A DNA stretch of 64,000 bases. Source: Paraphaeosphaeria minitans (lineage: Eukaryota; Ascomycota; Dothideomycetes; Pleosporales; Didymosphaeriaceae). Under the pieces are notes generated by a model. That model was not told the origin of the DNA. It ran no database searches and saw only the letters and a program-made list of their open reading frames with translations. Location of the stretch: contig WJXW01000018.1 in the NCBI GenBank assembly GCA_015832175.1, forward strand, positions 372,001 through 436,000, written 5' to 3'. Below are positions 35,051 through 47,200 of the stretch, piece by piece; positions within the stretch are counted from its first letter, which is position 1; each line of letters begins with the position of its first letter. Both the position numbers and the translations under genes were made by a program.

Positions 35051-35528
35051 CCTGCAGCCTGGAGCCTGTAGGTGGTCGTTTGCCTGTTTGCCTCCTCGTA
35101 TTGGGCCCTGCCACCCTACCTACCGTACGGGGAGCGAGAGAGTGGTGCACTCGTACGGCATTGTGCATGCAAATATAGCAAGTGGCTAAAAATACACGCC
35201 ACTCCCGGCCTAGCGATAATGGAGATGCAGCCCGCGAGGCTATGGACATGGGCGCTTAGAGCGAGAGGCATACCTAGTATCCGATCCGAATTTCTGTTGG
35301 TGCTTTCTGCGGCATGACGCGACTGGCGTGGTAGGTACGGTAGGGCTGCGACTCAGGACTGTGCATCTCTCCGATCCGGAGGAACAGACTTGTCTAGACT
35401 TCCGACAGCCGCTCGACAGCCGCTCGTCAGCCGCTCAACACCCACTTGGTGTCTGTTCGGTCGACTTGAGGGAGGAGAGAGTGGGTGAGTGAAAGAGAGA
35501 GAGAGAGAGATGGTCGCAGCTAGATGGT

Positions 35529-35630
35529 GACTCGCGCCTGTCCTTTGCTGTGGCTCGCGCCTGCCCTTTGCTGTAGACTAGCTCGCGCCTGCCCTTTTGC
35601 TGTGGCTCGCGCCTGCCCTGGGTCCAACGT
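35529..35630. repeat. ~24-bp tandem repeat (four copies)
   Basis: The unit GCTCGCGCCTGCCCTTTGCT with small variants recurs four times. It is followed directly by CTCCCGTCAC and CCCGTCT repeats (about 35655-35780) and a poly-C run (35839-35853). Confidence 0.85.
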
Positions 35631-38473
35631 CAAGCCGCCATCTCATCCACCACGACGGCTCCCGTCACCTCCCGTCACCTCCCGTCACCTCCCGTCTCCC
35701 GTCTCCCGTCTCCCGTCTCCCACTTCCCACCCTCACCTCCCGCCTCCCATCTCCCATCTCCCATCTCCCACCTCCCTAACCCTGAACCTACCCACTGCGC
35801 TACTTGGCGGTCCACGGGCACGATACCGCTAAACGCCCCACCCCCCCCCCCCAAAGTCGCCTTTCCTGCTCTCTACCTACGTCTGGGCACGTGCCTGCCA
35901 TCTGGCCATGAAGGCAGGTCCGTGTATAATCCAAGCGACCTCGGATGGTTGAGCGCAGCCCGTCCCGCGTCAATTCAGTTCCATCACGGGCCTCTGAGCT
36001 ACTAATGGGACATGTCTCAAAACGGCGCGCTGAACGCCATCTCCCACCGTTGCCACGCTGCCTCTGGCTGAAAAACGTCGGACATGCTGCTACCTTCCAA
36101 GCTACTCCCCGCGGGATGAAGATGACTGTCCCACGCTGCTGCGCCGGGCATCTGCATCGCACTCGGGCCACCACACCTCTGGGTCAGGGACGCTCGAGAC
36201 TACCAATCGCCGTCTACTGTTAGGCCTGGATGTTGGAGTGCCTGTTTCAGTCATGCTTCAAGTCGAACGCGCACCGCAGCCTGCGACCTCACGCATCAAG
36301 ACTTTGATGCCCGTCAATATTGCACTCTCCAATCTCGCTGTCGCTATCACGCGGCTAATCTACATCCTGGCCGCCGCCTTGCTGTGGTTTGGATTCTCAC
36401 CATGCCACAAATTCGAGAACAGACACCCGGCAACCACTCTCCAGCGAACCCCGAGACCCTGCCGCTTGCACCTCCCTATCTACAGGGTCTGCCGTCACAG
36501 CGATCGTCGTTCCCACAAGTCCTTAGCGCTCCTTCGAGTGTACCCAGACCTGAGCTCGACAACACCCTTGCGCAGATGCAGCAAACCATCTTGAATTGGT
36601 CCGTGACTTAATAACGTGAGCGACCGTCGATCGAACTAGCAGCGCTAAACCACCTCTTCTGCGGATGTCGACAATCGACAGACGCGGTTGGTACGCCCGC
36701 TGCCCATGTGCCGCGCTGCTGTGCTGCCACTCTGCGCGCCGACTGTTGTGCTCGATATCAGGGAGAGGAAGCTACTCTTGGCTCCCATGCCGCGCTCTCG
36801 GCTCATGACCGTCTGCCTGTTGGAATCCCGACCCTTGGGAACGGGAAGGGAATGCGAGCATCACGTGTCCATCTAACTGCTTTCGCCATTGTGCAATGGC
36901 ACGTTTCCCGCTACTACTGTACCGGCTCATTGTCTGCATGCACCACGCTCGAGCCTCTACAACCGGTGAGGTCAACTCCTGCGACGCGTGCAAAATCGTC
37001 TCTCACCATTATCACGCACTCCTGGTCCCATCTCCCAGGTGCCGTTTGGTTTGGATTGTCCGCGAACACAGCGCCGTTGTCTTTCGGTCCCAAAGCTGGT
37101 GGGCTCAGCGTACACTAAAACGCGCTTGAGCGGGAGCTTTCCAAATCTCGAGGGCGCCATGTCAGGCCCCCCGCCACAGACGGACCCGGCCCTGGCTTGG
37201 CGTGCCCGTGTGGAGATTTGCTGGCTCTTGGCGACGAAGAAGTTGCACAGCCGCATCTTGTGCGGAGAGACTGTTGGGTAGGCATCACAGCGCTCATGAC
37301 AGCAGACGAATGAGGGCGCATAGGTATCTACCCATCTCGCGATGCATGTCTTGCTCCATACATTTGCCGACCACCCAGACGGCGAGACTGAAGACGGCGA
37401 GACTGAAGACGGCGACAGTAAGCTCTTGCTGCCGTGCATTTCCCCCGCAGCTACACGTCTGCCGCCTTTTGCACCCTGCTACTCAACGAACCCACCAATA
37501 AACTCGGCCATGAGCCCAGGGCATGCAGGGGCAGCAGCCCACGCCTGACAAGCGGTCCCCCGACGCATCGCGACGTAAGGTTCTGTGTCGCCCGCTGCAT
37601 GTCCTGCTTCGATGTTTTCCACGCATTACCAGCATCTGCGATGCGGTCATCGCACGCTTTGAGGAATGTTGTCATCCGACGGGTGTGGTGCACAGGAAGG
37701 CTGACGCTATTTTCGGAATGGCACCTTCCCTCGTCCATCACCCACGCGCTCCCAAGCCACGCCCCTCTTAGTAACATCGAGCAATGGCTCGAGCTGGTAT
37801 GAAGCGTGGAACGCCTCCTTGTCCTCTGCTGCTGCTGGAACGGTTCGGTTGCACGCCTCAAGCCATGCCCGAGGGCCCAAGCTTTCTCAGGCTATCCTGG
37901 GATCGTCCAGCGGTGTCATGAGAGCTCCGCCGCGGTGCAATTGGCCATCCTTGCCATCGCACCCTGGACCTATCTCCCCAGCGACAAGCATTAGGGCGAC
38001 TGGGACCTGCATCTCATCTTCTGCCTTTCCTCATAGCGCTGGCTCCGTGCTCTACCTCGTGCGTTTCCGCCATTATGCTTGGCTCCCAGGCACAGCCCGC
38101 AGATATTTACAGTTCCCCTCCACGATGCTGCGCCCGCGTTCTCTGTACCTACCTCTCTGAACCCCGATTTGGAACGGCACTCGTCCCGAATCCAGGTAGA
38201 CTGCCATACCTCTTGTGACTGCCCTGGTCCACTACCGCCTCCAATCTTCGCTTCGTCCTCCGAGTCCGCCTGGCTCTTCCATGTCTAATCCGCCGCGCCA
38301 TTTCAAGACATCATCACTGGCCCACAGCCATCTGTTGTACTACCGGATCAAGACCCATCGCCGCTACCACCTCTGAGCCCTACCGTTTCCGAGTCCCCAC
38401 TTGAGGCTCGAATCCTTCCCGCCCCTCCCCCTCCTCACAGTATAGATATATACCCCCTCCGCCTCTGTCAGCG

Positions 38474-41400
38474 ATGTCAGACCCTAGTGAAACAAGCGGC
38501 CGCCCATCGGTTCCCTCTATCCAACAACCTGAAAGTTCCATCCCATCCCTATCAGCACCTCAACGTCTTCGAAGATCCTCGCACTCGTCGGATGAACTTA
38601 TCGGAGCCAAACCTACATCATCTCGTCGTCGCCGTCCAGGAAACAAGAAAGAGACGTCGAACCCATCCTCTCGCGGGGACAGCTTCACCATGCAGAGGTC
38701 TACCAGTCCGACACAGATATTGCCCGACGATTCAGTCCACTACACCAGGACTGGCCGCATCAGCAAAGCGAAGAAGGGCTTGAAGGTCCACCACTGCGAA
38801 TGTGGACGGGTAAGTACTGTTTTCAGCTGTTCGGTAGCGTCCCGCTTGAGCTTGTTCACGATATGGCTACGCCGCGTTCCCGCGCAGCCCTATCGTATAC
38901 TGGACCCTCTCGCAACGCCGTAATCCACCCGCTTCCTACCCACCCCACCACACGACATCAACTGACGTCTTCTCTAGTCATACACCAGAGCTGAGCACTT
39001 GAGGTAGGTCAAGACTGTTCCCTCATGATGGATCTATCTGACCCAAATAGACGACACCAAAGAAACCATGCACAGGACGCACTGCAGTGCGACTGGCCGG
39101 ACTGTGGGAAGCCGTTCTACAGACTTGATCTTCTTCAGCGGCACCAAGAGCGACAGTATGTATCCCACCCTGTTCAACTCTACATATATTGACCAGTCCC
39201 AGCAACGACCCGGGAAGAGCAGAGTCTCCCCAGATGTACAGTCCAGCCAGCACTGCAGACCCAGAACCCCGGGTCTCTGCTGCTGTGACCCTGCCTGCTC
39301 CAGTTGCCACAGCCCTCCCTGCAACTGATTCATATTATGCGCAGCCGGTGTCTCCGATGCCCGTGTCCGCTGCGGACACAAGGTATACATCCAACCCGTT
39401 TCGTACTCCTCGTCTTCCTACTTCCGCGATCCGTCCATCTATTTATTCTTCTCCTACTTCCAACGCCAGTCCCAGTTTCCAGTGAGTTTTGACGGAACAT
39501 TGAATTCATGCTTTCCTTTCCTTCTTCGTGCTCAACCGCAAAGCTTTGTTACAAGTTTGCTGATTGTTCCTCTCCAGTCGCTCCAAGAGGGCTTACACCG
39601 CCCCTCGTCAGAACCAGGGGCCTGTTTCTGTACCCGTTGATGCAGGTATGCAAAATGGCATCACTTGGACCGACCCCTTTGGCCACTCGCCCCATTACAC
39701 CTCGTCCTCTAGCGATTACCCCTCGCCTATTCCCAGCGGGCCGGACTACTCGAGCAACATGTTCGCCAACCCCCCGTACGGACCAGGCCCCAACCGCACG
39801 CGCAACTCTTCCAACGCTTCTTACACAGAGACTGCCTGGGGTTATCCTTCTAGATCACCAACATCGGCAACCTCCACCATGGCATACACATGGACCTCTA
39901 ACGAGAAAAGCCCGGCTCCATCGCAACCAGTGTATATGCACACCTCCTATCCTATGACGAGCATGCCAATGTCTGCGGGTGTGGACCCGATGACGGGATT
40001 TGGGCATTTCGGGCCCAAGACGATGGTGCATAGAGATGAAGAAGAACAGGCGTTCCTCTTCCCTGAACAATCCTACGGTATGCGCCAATTCGTATACACA
40101 TATCCATTTGAACAATATCTGAACAATTACTGGAGATTCTTTCACGCCGCCTACCCTATCGTTCATCGAGCTACCTTTGAGAGCATAAGCCAGCCACCGA
40201 TGCTTCACGCTGCCATGATCGCCATTGGCGGACAATATTCCGACGATGCCAGCGTCAAGCGCAAGTCCCGCATACTCCACGATCGATGCGTGAGATTGCT
40301 CGACAAGGTACAATCCTCCCATAACCACATCTGAAACCCGCTGACGATGCGCAGAGAGAACTCGATGTCATTACCGAACCAGAGCGTTTGTGCGACTGGC
40401 AAGCTTCGTTCCTCGTTGAGGCCATGTCGCAGTACCGTGCGCGCCGTGCGGCGATGACATTGTCTTCGCGGTTCAAGACCCTATACCAGAAGGTAACATC
40501 TCGCTCACTGGATTTCCGATTCTTGTCTGACAATGACCAGCTCTGCAACAGCTTCCGGGAAGTGACCTCGAACATTGTTGAGAACATCTCCGCACTTGTC
40601 CAGCCCGAGAATGCTACCTACGCGCGCTGGACTCAGTGGATCGAACTGTCCACCCAACAGCGTCTTTTTATCTGCTGTTATATTCTCGAGTACCAACAAG
40701 CTACTCTCCTCGCTCGCAACTCACATCAATCTTCGATTAACTGCCAAGGATTCGACTTGCCAATACCAGCCCAGTCAGAGCTTTGGGACGCAACCACACC
40801 TTCTGGCTGGGCCATGGCCGCCCAGCAAAACCCTCATCATCTGACATATGTATTCCAGGTGACCCCGGATGCCATGCAAACATTTGATGCGTTCCAATCC
40901 TCTCTCATCATTGCGGCCTACTACAATCACTTCAACAACCCTACTCCATACCTTGCCCCAGACAACTTCCAGCACATCGACCACCTCCTCGATAACTCCG
41001 CAGTGACCAAACATCAACTTCTCACAGCAAAACTCCTCCAGGTTGTTCCCATTCGCGCCTTGCTTGCAGTTTCCGGTGAAAGCTGGATCCTGTGTGAAAA
41101 GACGTCTTCGCCGCAAATGTTCGCAAGCTACAAGACAAATTTCCGGTCATGGATCAGTGGACTATGGACTGACGGAATTGACCACCAGGGCCAGTCTGCC
41201 AAAGACGCTCTCAAGCTCGCCATTGAGATTGCCCAGCATGCCTTGACGGCACAGACGCTTACCCTTCGGCTCGAATTGGGTGCAGGCATGGGTCTCTACT
41301 TCGCAGCGCTCACTATTTGGGCTGTTACAGTTGCGGCAAACACCCGCATCAACGCACCGCAATCAGGTCAACCTCATCGCTTCCAGAGCCATTCCCCTCT

Positions 41401-41875
41401 GCCGACAGGGCGCATCAGCTACCCCTCCACGCCAACTCAATTTTCGATGAATACCTCAGGTGGCACGACTAACCCCAGCCATCCTGCGGCATTGGGCCTG
41501 ACTTCTCACCCGGCACCCTCTCCGGTTCCTCCCTCGCCCTCCGCAGCCAGCATGCAGTACTCCGAACTTACCATGCTCTCCATCAACTTCCTCAACAATG
41601 CGCTAGTAGAGCTCGATTTGCTGGGCATATTACCTCAGTGGCCGCGCGACGTAGCGCAGTGGCAGCATGGCTGCGCCACCTTGATGCGCTGGGTGAAGAT
41701 GCGGCTCAGGGGTGGAGTTGCAGAGGGCAGGGACAGAGTTGTGTCATCAACCCTCAACGTCGGTGGCCGCACTGGCGACGGCTTCGGTGGCGACGGCTTC
41801 GGCCAACTACTCGACGGTGTTATCGGTGCCTTGAAGAATATCTTGAGTCGAGGATGGGATGTCTGGGGTTTCTAG
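38474..41875 (+). CDS. C2H2 zinc-finger / fungal-specific transcription factor
   Basis: Seven exons (38474-38809, 38978-39003 of 26 nt, 39051-39155, 39197-39481, 39578-40307, 40355-40492, 40541-41875) give 984 aa. Two adjacent C2H2 fingers at residues about 108-155 are assembled from three exons: CECGRSYTRAEHLRRHQRNH and CDWPDCGKPFYRLDLLQRH. The first has C-x1-C spacing. A Ser/Pro-rich linker follows, then a fungal-specific transcription factor domain (YPFEQYLNNYWRFFHAAYPI, then HAAMIAIGGQYSDD onward) as in AmdX/Klf1-type regulators. A 48-nt GT...AG segment (40493-40540) is in frame without a stop; I treat it as an intron because removal gives LYQKLCNSFREV. A nuclear DNA-binding regulator; targets are unknown. 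Confidence 0.93.
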
Positions 41876-42737
41876 GCACCACTCCCAACTCTACGGCCTA
41901 CAGTCGCATCAGGTCGACTTTTCTTTCGAGCGTTGCATTATGGCACGCACCTCATTTCTTCGCGCTCTGTCTTTCGCTTCTCTGCGCTTCGCATCTTTCT
42001 TCACACTTTTCTTTCTCACCTTCGCTTTACCGCTACTGTTGGATAGTGCATCGGCATAGCGTGGGTTTCAAGACGGCATGTACGGCATGATACGGAATGA
42101 TGGAAACGATGGATGATGGATTATTACGGATACCCTGTTCTGGCTCTTTCGCTTTCGCTTTCGCTTTTCACTACCCTGTACTACTACTGGATTTCTGCTC
42201 GGCATTCGTCCTGCGTTGCGCTGCGTTGCATTTTGTCAACGCTTGCTCGTTACGTTACGCTTTCCATCTCAATCCATCTTAAGGCCTCTGCATTCGCGCG
42301 AAGTCCTCTCTGTTTTTTTTTCAAACAAGTCTTCTGTATCACCATAGGTGCGGCTAGTACGTCATTTCTGGTGTGACACTCTGCATGGCATGGCATGGCG
42401 TGGCGATGTTTTTTTTGGTTTTTGGTTTTTGGTTTTCCGTGGTGGTGGCGTGCTCCGCCCCGCTTCGTTCGTTGTGAACACCTACATTGGTTTATACATA
42501 GACGCATGGCCTACACCGCCGTGTGGGCTTCAAATACACAGGGCTGTACCGTTTGAGGAGACATCACAGCGTGCCATGACGTGCGTGTGCAAAATCGACT
42601 TCGACTCGACTCGACTCGACTCTTCGAACCCGCAGCTCGAAAATTGTAACATCGAATCAAGTCATGTCATGAAAATCGACCTTTTGTTTATAATGATGTA
42701 TATATAATAAATCAATGCAGATTTTCCCATAACAAAT

Positions 42738-42775
42738 CACCAAGCGCGCTCTTGCGCGCAATCCTCCGCTTGGTG
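42738..42775. repeat. 9-bp perfect inverted repeat overlapping the tRNA 5' end
   Basis: CACCAAGCG (42738-42746) is the exact reverse complement of CGCTTGGTG (42767-42775), which is the 5' acceptor strand and start of the D arm of the tRNA. The 20-nt loop includes a second small inverted repeat (GCGC...GCGC). A precursor starting upstream of 42738 could fold so as to mask the tRNA 5' end. Confidence 0.85.
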
Positions 42776-42847
42776 TAGTTGGTTTATCACGTTCGACTGT
42801 AATATTTATTGTAATCGAAAGGTCTCTTGTTCGATTCAGGAAGCGGA
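42765..42847 (+). tRNA. tRNA with anticodon GTA (Tyr by anticodon) and an 11-nt intron; body resembles tRNA-Glu
   Basis: All arms can be folded. The acceptor TCCGCTT/AAGCGGA pairs 7 of 7. The D arm is GTG/CAC. The anticodon stem TTCGA/TCGAA pairs 5 of 5. The T stem TCTTG/CAGGA pairs 5 of 5 with one G-T wobble around loop TTCGATT. The anticodon loop is 18 nt; removing 11 nt at the canonical 37/38 position leaves CTGTAAA with anticodon GTA, and the intron contains a TAT that can pair with GTA. A T5 run (42859-42863) is a Pol III terminator. The body (GGTGTAG start of D arm, GGTCTCTTGTTCGAT) looks like fungal tRNA-Glu, and the first pair is T-A with G73, not the C1-G72 and A73 expected for tRNA-Tyr. 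The base usually at position 8 (T) seems missing. It could be a diverged or decaying tRNA. Confidence 0.7.
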
Positions 42848-42858
42848 GAAAGCCATCC

Positions 42859-42863
42859 TTTTT
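42859..42863 (+). terminator. Pol III terminator (T5) of the tRNA gene
   Basis: A run of five T lies about 11 nt after the predicted tRNA 3' end, and a longer T9 run (42873-42881) follows as a backup. Confidence 0.65.
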
Positions 42864-43165
42864 ATCCACATGTTTTTTTTTCTTCCTTGGTGCTCCCAGG
42901 ACTCGAAATGTGGACTGGGGCACGAACCATGGTTCCATCCTGCTGCGCTGGCTGGCGGTGTTACGGTAGGTAGGTACCTTATTACCTCCCTACTCGTACA
43001 AACCCTACGTTCGTTCAGCCTCAGCCTCAGGCCCTCAACTCCACGGCGCATCAGCGCGTCGTTCGGCAGGGCCGCCTCCTCTGTCTCCCTAGGTACCTAC
43101 CAGGGCTTTACCGCTTCTAGGCTATGCCGCTTCTAGGTCTTGCTGGACCCTCACATACCGTAGTC

Positions 43166-43187
43166 TAGGTACCTAGGTACCTAGGTC
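43166..43187. repeat. palindromic TACCTAGG array
   Basis: Tandem overlapping GTACCTAG units form a self-complementary run. Single copies of TACCTAGGTA or GGTACCTA occur at many other intergenic sites of the window (for example about 3295, 20805, 29915, 31695, 33965 and 43090). Confidence 0.85.
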
Positions 43188-44217
43188 CCGCCACCTGCCA
43201 CCTGCCACCTGCCTGTCTTGCTTCCAACCCGCCACCTCCCCACAGATGGTCTGGATGGATGGACACCGCTGCTGCCGCAAAAATAAAAAACATCGCGCGC
43301 CTGACTCGCGCTCGGCAGGTCCCGCCGTCCCTCTGCTCTGTTCTGGCTTTGCTCTGTGAGCGAACGAACGAACGGACGGACGAACTAGCCAGCACATCGG
43401 TTCGCGTCACAGCTCTCGCTCGTGACCGCGCATCTCCACCCGCCAACGACACCCTCCCCTACCTACAATGCGAACGCGAGATGACATGGGAGCCCACGGG
43501 AGCAGGTATGCGCCGAGGAACTGCAATCCGGAGGTGCCGAGGTCAGAAGGTGGAAGGGGAGGGGGAGGGTTTCCCGCTCCGCTTCCGCTTGCGCTTGCGC
43601 CGATGGCTGGGCCGGCTGCTTGCTTGCGGGGATGCGCTAGGTAGACTACCTACCGTATGTGCTGGCAGCAGCGGCAGCAACAGGTCAGGGCTGTGACGGG
43701 TTAAGGTAGGTAGGTTTACGAGCTCGGCTGCGCACATACCTAGGTACGTCTACCTGGAGGGTGGGCCATCGCGTTGGAATATCCCTCCATGCGAATTCTA
43801 GCGCCGAGGATGGACGGACGTTAGCCTTGCGCTGCGCTCGATACGAGTTTTTCAAAGACCCCGCCGCTGTTGTGTATGCGTTGTGGAAACGGGCGGGACG
43901 GTGAGGAGCAAGTCTCGTGGTCTCGGTGTTCCGATGATTGGGGTGACTGTGAAGTGCGTGCGGAGAGCACGCCTGTAAGCTAGTAAGCTGGACATACCTA
44001 TGCGTCAAGAAAAGAAAAGTGGCGAAACGATGTCTCTGCATTTTGGGTAGCTCTTTCCAATGTGCGGAGCTATTGTAACTATGTTGAAAGTTGAACCTCC
44101 TCGTGCATGTCAATGCCATCTCGGCGGACAGGCGGACAGCCATGCCTGGAGGCTCAGTCTTGGAGGCATCAAGAAACCACACACCGCTCGATCCTTCCTC
44201 TGTCTGTGGTTCTCAAG

Positions 44218-47200
44218 CTACTCCGCGTTCATACCACTACTATCTCCGTCAGTCTTCTTTCCCTCATCAACCTCAAACTGCTCTACAGCATCGAAGAAAG
44301 CACTGTCGCCTTCGTTGAAGCGATCACGGTTGTCTTCACCAGTGTCACCGCCGTGATCCTCTTCGTTTTGAAAGTCATCCTCGTCATCCTCGTCGTCATC
44401 TTCATCTTCATCGAGGTCCGCTTCGTCTTGGTGTACAGCTCCGCCTAGAGGTACTGGAGCATTCGCTTCTATATCAAGCTCCTCCGCCGCGGTACTCAGG
44501 AAGAACGGATGATCAGATGACAAGGGTTTGCCAGTGGTGATAAAACCCATCGGAGTATGCTCAAAGTCCTGACCTTTACGAAGCGCTGCAAGCCAGTCGT
44601 GAACTGTGTAGAGATGTCAGTGCCTGTCGCTTGTTTGAAACTTGTTTTAAGACTTACGGAACGTCAGTGGCTTCTGCACAAATGTGTCTCGCGAGGGATT
44701 GCCTAAGTAGTTGTCCCCTCCTACGATCGTCTGCACGCCAAGGTAGGAAATGAGTTCCTCGTATTCATGCCATTCAAAGTAAAGACGTCCTGCAAATATA
44801 CCAAGCTCAATCTTCAGCCATGATGGGACCTTTGTACCAGGAAGTAGCGGAGGAGTAGCATGATAACTTAAGTCGTTGAAGTGAAGCATCCGTCGAGTCA
44901 CAGGGGCTGAGTACACGATGAGGTGAGTTTTGCTTGCACCTGCGAATAGTCGGCGTTGACGTAGATATGGAAGGAGCACATCGGCTTCTTCAGGGCTGAT
45001 GACCAATGCCTTGTCCGATGTAGTACTCCAAAGGATCCACTGGCAGGGTCGGATGAAGTTATCGTTCGGTTGAATCACTTTGACCGTCCGGCTGTACTGC
45101 TTAGAGATGTACAAACCTGGGGATTTGTTTTGCGCAAAGGCTCCGTGTCGCCTGCCAGATGCGGTGTACTGCAAAGCAGACAACATTGGCTGGTATGCTT
45201 CGGTACCGGCGACGGTCTTTCCAGATTTGGCGAACTCCTTAACATCTTCGTGCAGACGGGGAATACTGAGAGCAGAAAAGTGGAACGGCTTTTCTAGTTC
45301 TCGAACATTCTCCACTTCGTGCTCGATTTCTCGCTCCTGTTCAACCTCTTCGAGTGCTGAGGAGTGTGTGGCAATTCCGCTATCCTGGAAGTTCTTCTTG
45401 CGCTGTTCAAGCTCGATCGCGAAAACTCCAAGTGCTCCCCTATATGACTGCGAACAAATATCACCTGTAGTTTGATACTGGTCAGCTGTGTGGCATTACC
45501 TCGGTCATATTTAAACCACCTACCTCGATTCCTCGCTTTCGGTTCATACATCTGCTTGAGAGTCTGTGACTCTTTTGTGCGGATGACGGACAAGTACTCT
45601 GACCGCTGATGTACGTTGTTCAAAAAGCCCGAGTTCCTGATCTTCGCGTGCTCATGCTGCATATACGTGTTGCCTTGATTGTAGTATAGTGGCTCCATTT
45701 GCTCAATACCGTTACAAGACTGCTTTAGAAGCCAAACAACGACATCGGAGGAGTGCACTGGGTCAGCGTTGCCTTTGTTTCTGAGATCAATAATACTCTG
45801 ATGAACCTCGGGTGGCGAGAAAAAGGTAACAGCTTGAGTTTGACCTGCGCAAGATAATCAGTCAATGAAATGAACTAGTACCGCTCTTGTGCGAACATAC
45901 CAAGCAGACGTAGACGCATCGCAGCTTGAACAACAGCGTCTTTCGAAACATGAGGCCCCAGTGTCAATGCGGCCCTCGCATTGGCAGGAAGTTTAAGATC
46001 CGTTCCACGACAATGACTCTCATCCAAGTACACTAAACAGTTTTCCAATTTCTCTGCGAATGGTGTCGCGAGCAAGGGAATGCGCTTCCCTTTGTGGTAA
46101 AGGACCCATGGGCGGTGTTCCTCGTCGAAATAGACCGCTGCAGTAGCCTCCCAGTCAGTCTTCAGCCAAGCCCTGACCAAGCCGAGGTTGTCGTGTTCCA
46201 GGATTTGAGCACCTGCGTCAATTAAGATCCTGATTCGTCCCCTTGAGTCCAACCTGCTCGGCTTATAAAGCTCGGACAAGAGACCCTCTTCGCTCCACCG
46301 TCTGCCACACTCGTCCACCATGCGGACGTATCCCCGGTTCCGCTTTTCGAGGAGGTATGAGAGAACCTCTGCATTGGTGTGGGCTAGATTGGGCAGGTCG
46401 TTCTGTTTGATCATCATGGGCAACTGGTGTCGGGAGTCGTTCGTGCCAGAAAATCCAGTGGTCCTGCAATTGTACGTCGATTTTGTGTCAAACAGTACCA
46501 GATCCCATCCAGAAGCTTGAAGTTTGGTGTCAAACTGCTTAGCGTGCCTAGGGAAAACGAAATTGTTGAGATAGAAATCCAGCAGATAAATATTGAAGCT
46601 GTCGACAGTGTGAGCATACGCAGACTGTGAATTTCAACATCATTAACATACCGGACATGTTGATGCAGATCACGCAACTGCATGCTGTCATCAACGTTGA
46701 TTGCAGTGTAGTCACGCAGACATTCTGGTAGATTGCGGGTTGCCCATTTCTCGTATTCGACGCTCGGCTCATCCGACTTCAGCAACTGCTCGAAAGCTTG
46801 CTTGAATTGTGCTGAATTCAGGCCTTGGTAGTAGAATGAAAGGCATGTTAAGATGATAGCGACATCTGGATGACCCCATTCAGAGGTTGGTGATGGGACA
46901 CCTTTCGCCTAGATTGGTGTAAGCATTATCAATAAAAGAACGAGAAGACGTATGAAACCACCGGAAAGTTGCAGAAAGCAAGTATATGGGATTACACTTA
47001 CATGGTATGGCACCGCGATAGGGTCACGGGCGGGATGGAGGCCATATTGAACGTTCCAGCGTTTCTTCAGTGTCGACAATAGGATCCGGTGAACGAACAG
47101 CCCGCGCAGAAGACAGAGCATTTTCATCAGATGTTGTTTCTCTTTGAATAGGCTATTGACCCTGAATACTACGTGGGGAGCGACCATCTGGCTGGAAATG

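Larger units (their letters stand above)
31119..38473. other. long gene-poor, repeat-bearing region
   Basis: I can support no complete gene over 7.3 kb. CCTAC/GTAGG motifs recur (about 31696-31710, 33275-33285, 33620-33635, 35115-35125). Simple tandem repeats lie at 34632-34681, 35015-35050, 35500-35515, 35529-35630, 35655-35780 and 37378-37415. Protein-like but broken fragments occur at 36.4-38.3 kb, for example the stretch ending PELDNTLAQMQQTILNW (to about 36599), which could be decayed coding sequence or unrecognised exons. The last few hundred bases should hold the promoter of the transcription factor gene. Confidence 0.5.
41876..44217. other. intergenic with one tRNA gene and simple repeats
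   Basis: Apart from the tRNA at 42765-42847 I see no gene. Simple sequence includes CTTTCG repeats (about 42148-42170), GGCAT repeats (42384-42405), T/G-rich TTTTTGG repeats (about 42410-42435), CGACT repeats (42600-42622) and a palindromic GTACCTAG array (43166-43187). Confidence 0.6.

Noticed and set aside
43259..44448. Plus-strand frames opposite and beside the giant gene's 3' end
   Set aside because: Mirror images of the acidic C-terminal codons, or unsupported short frames.
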